Shown here: piece after piece, positions 47,341-60,700 of the stretch | How the letters are laid out: every line of letters starts with the position of its first letter | Position numbering within the stretch: position 1 is the first letter of the stretch | NCBI GenBank assembly: GCA_947044405.1 | Contig: CAMRHE010000504.1 | Coordinates: 793,001 to 857,000 of the forward strand | Direction of reading: 5' to 3' | Source: Leptodactylus fallax | Lineage: Eukaryota; Chordata; Amphibia; Anura; Leptodactylidae | DNA length: 64,000 bases | Made by a program: the position numbers and the translations under genes | The notes under the pieces: model-generated | What the model saw: the letters and a program-made list of their open reading frames with translations, nothing else | Database searches by the model: none | What the model was told of the DNA's origin: nothing

Positions 47341-50300
47341 ACAGTGCTCCCAGTATTCCCAGTAATAACAGAGCTCCCAGTATTCCCAGTAATAACAATA
47401 CTCCCATTATTCCCAGTAATAACAATACTCCCAGTATTCCCAGTAATAACAATGCTCCCAGTATTACCAGTAATAACATCTCTCCCAGTATTCCCAGTAA
47501 TAACAGCGCTCCCAGTATTCCCAGTAATAACAATGTTCCCAGTATTCCCAGTAATAACAGTGCTCCCAGTATTCCCAGTAATAACAGCACTCCTAGTATA
47601 CCCAGTAATAACAGTGCTCCCAGTATTACCAGTAATAACAATTTTCCCACTATTCCCAGTAATAACAATCCTCCCAGTATTCCCAGTAATAACAGAGCTC
47701 CCAGTATTCCCAGTAATAACAATACTCCCAGTGTTCCCAGTGATAACAGTGCTCCCAGTATTACCAGTAATAACAGTGCTCCCAGTATTCCCAGTAATAA
47801 CAGAGCTCCCAGAATTCCCAGTAATAACAGTGCTCCCAGTATTCCCAGTAATAACAATGTTCCCAGTATGCCCAGTAATAACAATGTTCACTGTATTCCT
47901 AGTAATAACAGTGCTCCCAGTATTCCCAGTAATAACAGAGCTCCCAGTATTCCCAGTAATAACAGTGCTCCCAGTATTCCCAGTAATAACAGAGCTCCCA
48001 GTATTCCCAGTAATAACAGTGATCCCAGTATTCCCAGTAATAACAGTGCTCCCAGTATTCCCAGTAATAACAATGCTCCCAGTATTCCCAGTAATAACAG
48101 TGCTCCCAGTATTCCCAGTAATAACATCTCTCCCAGTATTCCCAGTAATAACAGCGCTCCCAGTATTCCCAGTAATAACAATGTTCCCAGTATACCCAGT
48201 AATAACAGCACTCCTAGTATACCCAGTAATAACAGTTCTCCCAGTATTCCCAGTAATAACAGAGCTCTTAGTATTCCCAGTAATAACAGTACTCCTAGTA
48301 TTCCCAGTAATAACAGAGCTCCCAGTATTCCCAGTAATAACAATACTCCCAGTATTCCCAGTGATAACAGTGCTCCCAGTATTACAAGTAATAACAGTGC
48401 TCCCAGTATTCCCAGTAATAACAGAGCTCCCAGAATTCCCAGTAATAACAGTGCTCCCAGTATTCCCAGTAATAACAGAGCTCCCAGTATTCCCAGTAAT
48501 AACAATGTTCCCAGTATTCCCAGTAATAACAGTGCTCCCAGTATTCCCAGTGAAGCAGAGCTCCCATTATTCCCAGTAATAACAGTGCTCCCAGTATTCC
48601 CAGTAATAACAATGCTCCCAGTATTCCCAGTAATAACAGAGCTCCCAGTATCCCCAGTAATAACAATACTCCCAGTATTCCCAGTAATAACAATACTCCC
48701 AGTATTCCCAGTAATAACAGTGCTCCCAGTATTCCCAGTAATAACAGTGCTCCCAGTATTCCCAGTAATAACAGCACTCCTAGTATACCCAGTAATAACA
48801 GTGCTCCCAGTATTCCCAGTAATAACAATTTTCCCAATATTCCCAGTAATAACAATCCTCCCAGTATTCCCAGTACTAACAGTGCTCCCAGTATTTCCAG
48901 TAATAACAGTGCTCCCAATATTCCCAGTAATAATAGAGCTCCCAGTATTCCCAATAAAAACAATACTCCCAGTATTGCCAGTGATAACAGTGCTCCCAGT
49001 ATTACCAGTAATAACAGTTCTCCCAGTATTCCCAGTAATAACAGAGCTCCCAGAATTCCCAGTAATAACAGTGCTCCCTGTATTCCCAGTAATAACAGAG
49101 CTCCCAGTATTCCCAGTAATAACAGTGATCCCAGTATTCGCAGTAATAACAGAGCTCCCAGTATTCCCAGTAATAACAGTGCTCCCAGTATTCCCAGTAA
49201 TAACAATACTCCCAGTATTCCCAGTAATAACAGTGCTCCCAGTATTCCCAGTAATAACAATACTCCCAGTATTCCCAGTAATAACAGAGCTCCCAGTATT
49301 CCCAGTAATAACAGTGCTCCCAGTATTCCCAGTAATAACAGTGCTCCCAGTATTCCCAGTAATAACAATGCTCCCAGTATTCCCAGTAATAACAATACTC
49401 CCAGTATTCCCAGTAATAACAGAGCTCCCAGTATTCCCAGTAATAACAGTGCTCCCAGTATTCCCAGTAATAACAGCACTCCTAGTATACCCAGTAATAA
49501 CAGTGCTCCCAGTATTCCCAGTAATAACAGAGCTCCCAGTATTCCCAGTAATAACAATGTTCCCAGTATTCCCAGTAATAAGAGTGCTCCCAGGATTCCC
49601 AGTAAAGCAGAGCTCCCAGTATTCCCAGTAATAACAGTGCTCCCAGTATTCCCAGTAATAACATAGCTCCCAGGATTCCCAGTAATAACAGAGCTCCCAG
49701 TATCCCCAGTAATAACAATACTCCCAGTATTCCCAGTAATAACAATACTCCAAGTATTCCCAGTAATAACAGTGCTCCCAGTATTCACAGTAATAACAGT
49801 GCTCCCAGTATTCCCAGTAATAACAAGGCTCCTAGTATACCCAGTAATAACAGCTCTACCAGTATTCCCAGTAATAACAGTGCTCCCAGTATTCCCAGTA
49901 ATAACAATGTTCCCAGTATACCCACTAATAACAGCGCTCCCAGTATTCCCAGTAATAACAATGTTCCCAGTATTCCGAGTAATAACAGCTCTCCCAGTAT
50001 TCCCAGTAATAACAGAGCTCCCAGTATTCCCAGTAATAACAGTGCTCCCAGTATTCCCAGTAATAACAGTGCTCCTAGTATTCCCAGTAATAACAATGCT
50101 CCCAGTATTCCCAGTAATAACAGAGCTCCCAGTATTCCCAGTAATTACAATACTCCCAGTATTCCCAGTAATAACAGAGCTCCCAGTATTCCCAGTAATA
50201 ACAGAGCTCCCAGTATTCCCAGTAATAACAGTGCTCCCAGTATTCCCAGTAATAACAGTGCTCCCAGTATTCCCAGTAATAACAGAGCTCCCAGTATTCC

Positions 50301-53300
50301 CAGTAATAACAATACTCCCAGTATTCCCAGTAATAACAATTCTCCCAGTATTCCCAGTAATAACAGTGCTCCCAGTATTCCCAGTAATAACAGTGCTCCC
50401 AGTATTCCCAGTAATAACAGAGCTCCCAGTATCACCAGTAATAACAATACTCCCAGTATTCCCAGTAATAACAGAGCTCCCAGTATTCCCAGTAATAACA
50501 GTGCTCCCAGTATTCCCAGTAATAACAGCACCTATTATACCCAGTAATAACAGTGCTCCCAGTAACCAGTAATAACAATTTTCCCAATATTCCCAGTAAT
50601 AACAATCCTCCCAGTATTCCCAGTACTAACAGAGCTCCCAGTATTCCCAGTAATAACAGAGCTCCCAGTATTCCCATAAAAACAATACTCCCAGTATTGC
50701 CAGTGATAACAGTGCTCCCAGTATATCAGTAATAAAGTCTCCCAGTATTCCCAGTAATAACAGAGCTCCCAGAATTCCCAGTAATAACAGTGCTCTCAGT
50801 ATTCCTAGTAATAACAGAGTCCAGTATTCCCAGAATAACAGTGATCCCAGTATTCCCAGTAATAACAGTGCTCCCAGTATTCCCAGTAATAACAATGCTC
50901 CAGTATTCCCAGTAATAACAATACTCCCAGTATTCCCAGTAATAACAGAGCTCCCAGTATTCCCAGTAATAACAGAGCTCCCAGCATTCCCAGTAATAAC
51001 AGTGCTCCCAGTATTCCCAGTAATAACAGTGCTCCCAGTATTCCCAGTAATAACAATGCTCCCAGTATTCCCAGTAATAACAATACTCCCAGTATTCCCA
51101 GTAATAACAGAGCTCCCACTATTCCCAGTAATAACAGTGCTCCCAGTATTCCCAGTAATAACAGCACTCCTAGTATACCCAGTAATATCAGTGCTCCCAG
51201 TATTACCAGTAATAACAATTTTCCCAATATTCCCAGTAATAACAATCCTCCCAGTATTCCCAGTACTAACAGAGCTCCCAGTATTCCCAGTAATAACAGC
51301 TCCCAGTATTCCCAGTAAAAACAATACTCCAGTATTGCCAGTGATAACAGTGCTCCCAGTATTCCCAGTAATAACAGAGCTCCCAGTATTCCCAGTAATA
51401 ACAGTGATCCCAGTATTCCCAGTAATAACAGTGCTCCCAGTATTCCCAGAATAACAAGCTCCCAGTATTCCCAGTAATAACAATACTCCCAGTATTCCCA
51501 GTAATAACAGAGCTCCCAGTATCCAGTAATAACAGAGCTCCCAGAATTCCCAGTAATAACAGTGCTCCCAGTATTCCCAGTAATAACAGCCTCCTAGTAT
51601 ACCCAGTAATAACAGTTCTCCCAGTATTCCCAGTAATAACAGAGCTCCCAGTATTCCCAGTAATAACAGTGCTCCCAGTATTCCCAGTAAAGCAGAGCTC
51701 CCAGTATTCCCAGTAATAACAGTGCTCCCAGTATTCCCAGTAATAACAGAGCTCCCAGTATTCCCAGAAAACAATACTCCCATATTCCAGAATAACAATA
51801 CTCCCAGTATTCCCAGTAATAACAATGCTCCCAGTATTCCAGTAATAAATCCTCCCAGTATTCCCAGTAATAACAGCGCTCCCAGTATTCCCAGTAATAA
51901 CAATCCTCCCAGTATTCCCAGTAATAACAGAGCTCCCAGTATTCCCAGTAATAACAATACCCCAGTATTCCCAGTGATAACAGTGCTCCCAGTATTCCCA
52001 GTAATAACAGTGCTCCCAGTATTCCCAGTAATAACAGTGCTCCCAGTATTCCCAGTAATAACAATGTTCCCAGTATGCCCAGTAATAACAATGTTCACTG
52101 TATTCCTAGTAATAACAGTGCTCCCAGTATTACCAGTAATAACAGAGCTCCCAGTATTCCCAGTAATAACAGTGCTCCCAGTATTCCCAGTAATAACAGA
52201 GCTCCCAGTATTCCCAGTAATAACAGTGATCCCAGTATTCCCAGTAATAAAAGTGCTCCCAGTATTCCCAGTAATAACAATGCTCCCAGTATTCCCAGTA
52301 ATAACAGTGCTCCCAGTATTCCCAGTAATAACATCTCTCCCAGTATTCCCAGTAATAACAGTGCTCCCAGTATTCCCAGTAATAACAATGCTCCCAGTAT
52401 TCCCAGTAATAACAGAGCTCCCAGTATTCCCAGTAATAACAGTCTCCCAGTATTCCCAGTAATAACAGGCTCCCAGTATTCCCAGTAATAACAATGCTCC
52501 CAGTATTCCCAGTAATAACAGTGCTCCCAGTATTCCCAGTAATAACAGTGCTCCCAGTATTCCCAGTAATAACAGTGCTCCCAGTATTCCCAGAAAACAG
52601 GCCCCAGTATCCCAGTAATAACAGGCTCCCAGTATTCCCAGTAATAACAGAGCTCCCAGTATTCCCAGAATAACAGAGCTCCCAGTATTCCCAGTAATAA
52701 CAGTGCTCCCAGTATTCCCAGTAATAACAGTGCTCCCAGTATTCCCAGTAATAACAGAGCTCCCAGTATTCCCAGTAATAACAGTACTCCCAGTATTCCC
52801 AGTAATAACAATGCTCCCAGTATTCCCAGTAATAACAGTGCTCCCAGTATTCCCAGTAATAACAGTGCTCCCAGTATTCCCAGTAATAACGAGCTCCCAG
52901 ACACCAGTAAAACAATACTCCCAGTATTCCCAGTAATAACAGAGCTCCCAGTATTCCCAGTAATAACAGTGCTCCCAGTATTCCCAGTAATAACAGCACT
53001 CCTAGTATACCCAGTAATAACAGTGCTCCCAGTATTCCCAGTAATAACAATGCTCCCAGTATTCCCAGTAATAACAATCCTCCCAGTATTCCCAGTACTA
53101 ACAGAGCCACCCAGTAATAACAGAGCTCCCAGTATTCCCAGTAAAAACAATACTCCCAGTATTCCCAGTGATAACAGTGCTCCCAGTATTACCAGTAATA
53201 ACAGTGCTCCCAGTATTCCCAGTAATAACAGAGCTCCCAGAATTCCCAGTAATAACAGTGCTCCCAGTATTCCCAGTAATAACAGAGCTCCCAGTATTCC

Positions 53301-53799
53301 CAGTAATAACAGTGATCCCAGTATTCCCAGTAATAACAGTGCTCCCAGTATTCCCAGTAATAACAATGCTCCCAGTATTCCCAGTAATAACAATACTCCC
53401 AGTATTCCCAGTAATAACAGAGCTCCCAGTATTCCCAGTAATAACAAGCTCCCAGCACCCAGAATACAGTGCTCCCAGTATTCCCAGTAATAACAGTGCT
53501 CCCAGTATTCCCAGTAATAACAATGCTCCCAGTATTCCCAGTAATAACAATACTCCCAGTATTCCCAGTAATAACAGAGCTCCCACTATTCCCAGTAATA
53601 ACAGTGCTCCCAGTATTCCCAGTAATAACAGCACTCCTAGTATACCCAGTAATAACAGTGCTCCCAGTATTCCCAGTAATAACAATTCTCCCAGTATTCC
53701 CAGTAATAACAATCCTCCCAGTATTCCCAGTACTAACAGAGCTCCCAGTATTCCCAGTAATAACAAGTCTCCCAGTATTCCCAGTAAAAACAATACTCC

Positions 53800-56700
53800 C
53801 AGTATTCCAGTGATAACAGTGCTCCCAGTAAAGAAAAAGCTCCCAGTATTCCCAGAAAACGCCCCACCCAGTAATAACAGTGCTCCCAGTATTCCCAGTA
53901 ATAACAGAGCTCCCAGTATTCCCAGTAATAACAGTGCTCCCAGTATTCCCAGTAATAACAGTGCTCCCAGTATTCCCAGTAATAACAATGCTCCCAGTAT
54001 TCCCAGTAATAACAGTGCTCCCAGTATTCCCAGTAATAACAGAGCTCCCAGTATTCCCAGTAATAACAGAGCTCCCAGTATTCCCAGTAATAACAGTGCT
54101 CCCAGTATTCCCAGTAATAACAGCACTCCTAGTATACCCAGTAATAACAGTTCTCCCAGTATTCCCAGTAATAACAGAGCTCCCAGTATTCCCAGTAATA
54201 ACAGTGCTCCCAGTATTCCCAGTAAAGAGAGCTCCCAGTATTCCCAGTAATAAAGGCTCCCAGTATTCCAGTAATAAAGGCCGCCAGACAGAAAAAACCC
54301 GACCCGAAAACAAGCTCCCAGATTCAGAAAAACCTCCCAGTATCCGTAATAAAGGCTCCCAGTATTCCCAGTAAAACAACTCCCAGTATCCCAGTAATAA
54401 AGAGCTCCCAGTATCCAGTAATAAAACCAGTATTCCAGTGATAACAGTGCTCCCAGTATTCCCAGTAATAACAGTGCTCCCAGTATTCCCAGTAATAACA
54501 GGCTCCCAGTATTCCCAGAATAACAAGCTCCCAGATGCCCAGAAAACAAGCACGATCCCAGTAATAACAGGCTCCCAGTATTCCCAGTAATAACAGAGCT
54601 CCCAGTATTCCCAGTAATAACAGTGCTCCCAGTATTCCCAGTAATAACAGAGCTCCCAGTATTCCCAGTAATAACAGTGATCCCAGTATTCCCAGTAATA
54701 ACAGTGCTCCCAGTATTCCCAGTAATAACAATGCTCCCAGTATTCCCAGTAATAACAGTGCTCCCAGTATTCCCAGTAAAACAGCCCCCAGTATTCCCAG
54801 TAATAACAGTGCTCCCAGTATTCCCAGTAATAACAATGCTCCCAGTATTCCCAGTAATAACAGAGCTCCCAGTATTCCCAGTAATAACAGTGCTCCAGTA
54901 TTCCCAGTAATAACAGGCAGTATTCCCAGTAATAACAGGCTCCCAGTATTCCCAGTAATAACAATACTCCCAGTATTCCCAGTAATAACAGGCTCCCAGT
55001 ATTCCCAGTAATAACAGTGCTCCCAGTATTCCCAGTAATAACAGGCTCCCAGTATACCCAGTAATAACAGTGCTCCCAGTATTCCCAGTAATAACAGAGC
55101 TCCCAGTATTCCCAGTAATAACAATGTTCCCAGTATTCCCAGTAATAACAGTGCTCCCAGGATTCCCAGTAAAGCAGAGCTCCCAGTATTCCCAGTAATA
55201 ACAGTGCTCCCAGTATTCCCAGTAATAACAGAGCTCCCAGATTCCCAGTAATAACAGAGCTCCCAGTATCCCCAGTAATAACAATACTCCCAGTATTCCC
55301 AGTAATAACAGCCCAAGTATTCCCAGTAATAACAGTGCTCCCAGTATTCCCAGTAATAACAGTGCTCCCAGTATTCCCAGTAATAAAGGCCCAGAAGGCC
55401 CAGTATCCCAGAACAGGCTCCCAGTATTCCCAGTAAAACATCCCCAGTATCCCAGTAATAACAGTGCTCCCAGTATTCCCAGTAATAACAGTGCTCCCAG
55501 TATTCCCAGTAATAACAGAGCTCCCAGTATTCCCAGTAATAACAGGCTCCCAGTATTCCCAGTAATAACAGTGCTCCCAGTATTCCCAGTAATAAAGTGC
55601 TCCCAGTATTCCCAGTAATAACAGAGCTCCCAGTATTCCCAGTAATAACAATACTCCCAGTATTCCCAGTAATAACAGGCTCCCAGTACCCAGAATAACA
55701 GGCTCCCAGTATTCCCAGTAATAACAGTGCTCCCAGTATTCCCAGTAATAACAGTGCTCCCAGTATTCCCAGTAATAACAGAGCTCCCAGTATTCCCAGT
55801 AATAACAGTGCTCCCAGTATTCCCAGTAATAACAATCCAAAGAAAACAAGCCAGTACAAGGCAGACAGAAAAGGAAGAAGTAGGGAACAGTGCTCCCAGT
55901 ATTCCCAGTAATAACAGTGCTCCCAGTATTCCCAGTAATAACAGAGCTCCCAGTATTCCCAGTAATAACAGTGCTCCCAGTATTCCCAGTAATAACAGAG
56001 CTCCCAGTATTCCCAGTAATAACAGTGCTCCCAGTATTCCCAGTAATAACAATACTCCCAGTATTCCCAGTAATAACAGAGCTCCCAGTATTCCCAGTAA
56101 TAACAGAGCTCCCAGCATTCCCAGTAATAACAGTGCTCCCAGTATTCCCAGTAATAACAGTGCTCCCAGTATTCCCAGTAATAACAATGCTCCCAGTATT
56201 CCCAGTAATAACAATACTCCCAGTATTCCCAGTAATAACAGAGCTCCCAGTATTCCCAGTAATAACAGTGCTCCCAGTATTCCCAGTAATAACAGCACTC
56301 CTAGTATACCCAGTAATATCAGTGCTCCCAGTATTACCAGTAATAACAATTTTCCCAATATTCCCAGTAATAACAATCCTCCCAGTATTCCCAGTACTAA
56401 CAGAGCTCCCAGTATTCCCAGTAATAACAGGGCTCCCAGTATTCCCAGTAAAAACAATACTCCCAGTATTGCCAGTGATAACAGTGCTCCCAGTATTACC
56501 AGTAATAACAGTTCTCCCAGTATTCCCAGTAATAACAGAGCTCCCAGAATTCCCAGTAATAACAGTGCTCCCAGTATTCCCAGTAATAACAGAGCTCCCA
56601 GTATTCCCAGTAATAACAGTGATCCCAGTATTCCCAGTAATAACAGTGCTCCCAGTATTCCCAGTAATAACAGTGCTCCCAGTATTCCCAGTAATAACAA

Positions 56701-57700
56701 TACTCCCAGTATTCCCAGTAATAACAGAGCTCCCAGTAATCCCAGTAATAACAGAGCTCCCAGTATTCCCAGTAATAACAGTGCTCCCAGTATTCCCAGT
56801 AATAACAGCACTCCTAGTATACCCAGTAATAACAGTGCTCCCAGTATTCCCAGTAATAACAGAGCTCCCAGTATTCCCAGTAATAACAATGCTCCCAGTA
56901 TTCCCAGTAATAACATCGCTCCCAGTATTCCCAGTAATAACAGTGCTCCCAGTATTCCCAGTATAACAATGCTCCCAGTATTCCCAGTAATAACAGGCTC
57001 CCAGTATTCCCAGTAATAACAATACACCCAGTATTCCCAGGATAAGTGCTCCCAGTATTACCAGTAATAACAGGCTCCCAGTATTCCCAGTAATAACAGT
57101 GCTCCCAGTATTCCCAGTAATAACAAGTTCCCAGTATGCCCAGTAATAACAATGTTCACGTATTCCAGTAATAACAGGCTCCCAGTATTCCAGTAATAAC
57201 AGACTCCCAGTATTCCCGTAATAAGTGCTCCCAGTATTCCCAGTTAACAGAGCTCCCAGTATTCCCAGTAATAACAGTGATCCCAGTATTCCCAGTAATA
57301 AAAGTGCTCCCAGTATTCCCAGTAATAACAGAGCCCCAGTATTCCCAGTAATAACAGAGCTCCCAGTATTCCCAGTAAAAACAGTGCTCCCAGTATTCCC
57401 AGTGATAACAGGCTCCCAGTATTCCCAGTAATAACAGTGCTCCCAGTATTCCCAGTAATAAGAGCCCCAGTATCCAGTAATAACAAACTCCCAGATCCCA
57501 GTGATAACAATGATCCCAGTATCCCAGTAATAACAATACTCCCAGTATTCCCAGTAATAACAATCTCCCAGTATTCCCAGTAATAACAGTGCTCCCAGTA
57601 TTCCCAGTAATAACAGACCAGAAAAGGCTCCCAGTATTCCCAGTAATAACAGGCTCCAAGTATTCCCAGTAATAAAATGCTCCCAGTATTCCCAGTAATA
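53800..57700. repeat. Patchily degraded part of the 27-bp array
   Basis: Perfect monomers are interrupted by short stretches of shortened, A-rich or scrambled sequence, for example near 53815-53880, 54225-54570, 55380-55450, 55830-55890 and 57030-57700 (CAGAAAACGCCCCACCC, AAAAAACCCGACCCG, AAAGAAAACAAGCCAG). The same style appears at 39660-40250, 50520-50830, 51290-51600, 60200-60300, 61390-61810, 62850-62960 and 63120-63270. The abrupt switching within otherwise uniform DNA suggests consensus error in the assembly, though real mutation cannot be excluded. Confidence 0.6.
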
Positions 57701-60700
57701 ACGGCTCCCAGTATTCCCAGTAATAACAGGCTCCCAGTATTCCCAGTAATAACAGAGCTCCCAGTATTCCCAGTAATAACAGCACCCAGTATACCCAGTA
57801 ATAACAGTGCTCCCAGTATTCCCAGTAATAACAGGCTCCTAGTATTCCCAGTAATAACAGAGCTCCCAGTATTCCCAGTAATAACAATGCTCCCAGTATT
57901 CCCAGTGATAACAGTGCTCCCAGTATACAAGTAATAACAGTGCTCCCAGTATTCCCAGTAATAACAGAGCTCCCAGTATTCCCAGTAATAACAGTGCTCC
58001 CAGTATTCCCAGTAATAACAGAGCTCCCAGTATTCCCAGTAATAACAGTGCTCCCAGTATTCCCAGTAATAACAGTGCTCCCAGTATTCCCAGTGATAGC
58101 AGAGCTCCCAGTATTCCCAGTAATAACAGTGCTCCCAGTATTCCCAGTAATAACAATGCTCCCAGTATTCCCAGTAATAACAATGCTCCCAGTATTCCCA
58201 GTAATAACAGTGCTCCCAGTATTCCCAGTAATAACAGTGCTCCCAGTATTCCCAGTAATAACAGCACTCCTAGTATACCCAGTAATAACAGTGCTCCCAG
58301 TATTCCCAGTAATAACAATTTTCCCAATATTCCCAGTAATAACAATCCTCCCAGTATTCCCAGTACTAACAGTGCTCCCAGTATTTCCAGTAATAACAGT
58401 GCTCCCAATATTCCCAGTAATAACAGAGCTCCCAGTATTCCCAATAAAAACAATACTCCCAGTATTGCCAGTGATAACAGTGCTCCCAGTATTACCAGTA
58501 ATAACAGTTCTCCCAGTATTCCCAGTAATAACAGAGCTCCCAGAATTCCCAGTAATAACAGTGCTCCCAGTATTCCCAGTAATAACAGAGCCCCAGACCC
58601 AGAATCCCAGTATTCCCAGTAATAACAGTGCTCCCAGTATTCCCAGTAATAACAGTGCTCCCAGTATTCCCAGTAATAACAGTGCTCCCAGTATTCCCAG
58701 TAATAACAGTGCTCCCAGTATTCCCAGTAATAACAGTGCTCCCAGTATTCCCAGTAATAACAGTGCTCCCAGTATTCCCAGTAATAACAGAGCTCCCAGT
58801 ATTCCCAGTAATAACAATGCTCCCAGTATTCCCAGTAATAACAGTGCTCCCAGTATTCCCAGTAATAACAGTGCTCCCAGTATTCCCAGTAATAACAGTG
58901 CTCCCAGTATTCCCAGTAATAACAGTGCTCCCAGTATTCCCAGTAATAACAGAGCTCCCAGTATTCCCAGTAATAACAGTGCTCCCAGTATTCCCAGTAA
59001 TAACAGAGCTCCCAGTATTCCCAGTAATAACAGTGCTCCCAGTATTCCCAGTAATACCAGTGCTCCCAGTGTTCCCAGTAATAACAGTGCTCCCAGTATT
59101 CCCAGTAATAACAGTGCTCCCAGTGTTCCCAGTAATAACAATGCTCCCAGTATTCCCAGTAATAACAAAGCCCCAGTATTCCCATTAATAACAATGCTCC
59201 CAGTATTCCCAGTAATAACAATGCTCCCAGTATTCCCAGTAATAACAGCTCTCCCAGTATTCCCAGTAATAACAGCGCTCCCAATATTCCCAGAAATAAC
59301 AATGTTCCCAGTATTCCCAGTAATAACAGTGCTCCCAGTATTCCCAGTAATAACAGAGCTCCCAGTATTCCCAGTAATAACAGTGCTCCCAGTATTCCCA
59401 GTAATAACAGTGCTCCCAGTATTCCCAGTAATAGCAGAGCTCCCAGTATTCCCAGTAATAACAGTGCTCCCAGTATTCCCAGTAATAACATAGCTCCCAG
59501 TATTCCCAGTAATAACAGAGCTCCCAGTATCCCCAGTAATAACAATACTCCCAGTATTCCCAGTAATAACAATACTCCCAGTAATAACAGTGCTCCCAGT
59601 ATTCCCAGTAATAACAGTGCTCCCAGTATTCCCAGTAATAACAGTGCTCCCTGTATTCCCAGTAATAACAGTGCTCCCAGTATTCCCAGTAATAACAGTC
59701 CTCCCAGTATTCCCAGTAATAACAGTGCTCCCAGTATTTCCAGTAATAACAGTGCTCCCAGTATTCCCAGTAATAACAGAGCTCCCAGTATTCCCAGTAA
59801 TAACAATACTCCCAGTATTCCCAGTGATAACAGTGCTCCCAGTATTACCAGTAATAACAGTGCTCCCAGTATTCCCAGTAATAGTGCTCCCAGTACCAGT
59901 AATAACAGTGCTCCCAGTATTCCCAGTAATAACAGAGCTCCCAGTATTCCCAGTAATAACAGTGCTCCCAGTATTCCCAGTAATAACAGAGCTCCCAGTA
60001 TTCCCAGTAATAGCAATGTTCCCAGTATTCCCAGTAATAACAGTGCTCCCAGTATTCCCAGTAAAGCAGAGCTCCCAGTATTCCCAGTAATAACAGTGCT
60101 CCCAGTATTCCCAGTAATAACAGTGCTCCCAGTATTCCCAGTAATAACAGAGCTCCCAGTATCCCCAGTAATAACAGTGCTCCCAGTATTCCCAGTAATA
60201 ACAATCTCCCAGTACAGCAGTGCTCCCAGTAAACAACTCCCAGTATTCCCAGTAATAACAGTGCTCCCAGTTCCCGCCAGTACCCAGCCCTCCCAGTATT
60301 CCCAGTAATAACAGTGCTCCCAGTACTCCCAGTAATAACAATGGTCCCAGTATTCCCAGTAATAACAGAGCTCCCAGTATCCCCAGTAATAACAATACTC
60401 CCAGTATTCCCAGTAATAACAGTTCTCCCAGTATTCCCAGTAATAACAGTGCTCCCAGTATTCCCAGTAATAACAGTGCTCCCAGTATTCCCAGTAATAA
60501 CAGCACTCCTAGTATACCCAGTAATAACAGTGCTCCCAGTATTACCAGTAATAACAATTTTCCCAATATTCCCAGTAATAACAATCCTCCCAGTATTCCC
60601 AGTACTAACAGTGCTCCCAGTATTTCCAGTAATAACAGTGCTCCCAATATTCCCAGTAATAACAGAGCTCCCAGTATTCCCAGTAATAACAATGCTCCCA

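Noticed and set aside
53098..57027. Very long open frames (up to about 1300 codons, minus strand) in the 27-bp array, encoding [18 protein letters not shown] or EYWEHCYYW repeats
   Set aside because: The period is a multiple of three and the unit lacks stops in several frames on both strands, so long frames arise automatically. They change peptide type at every small indel and have no start context or domain.
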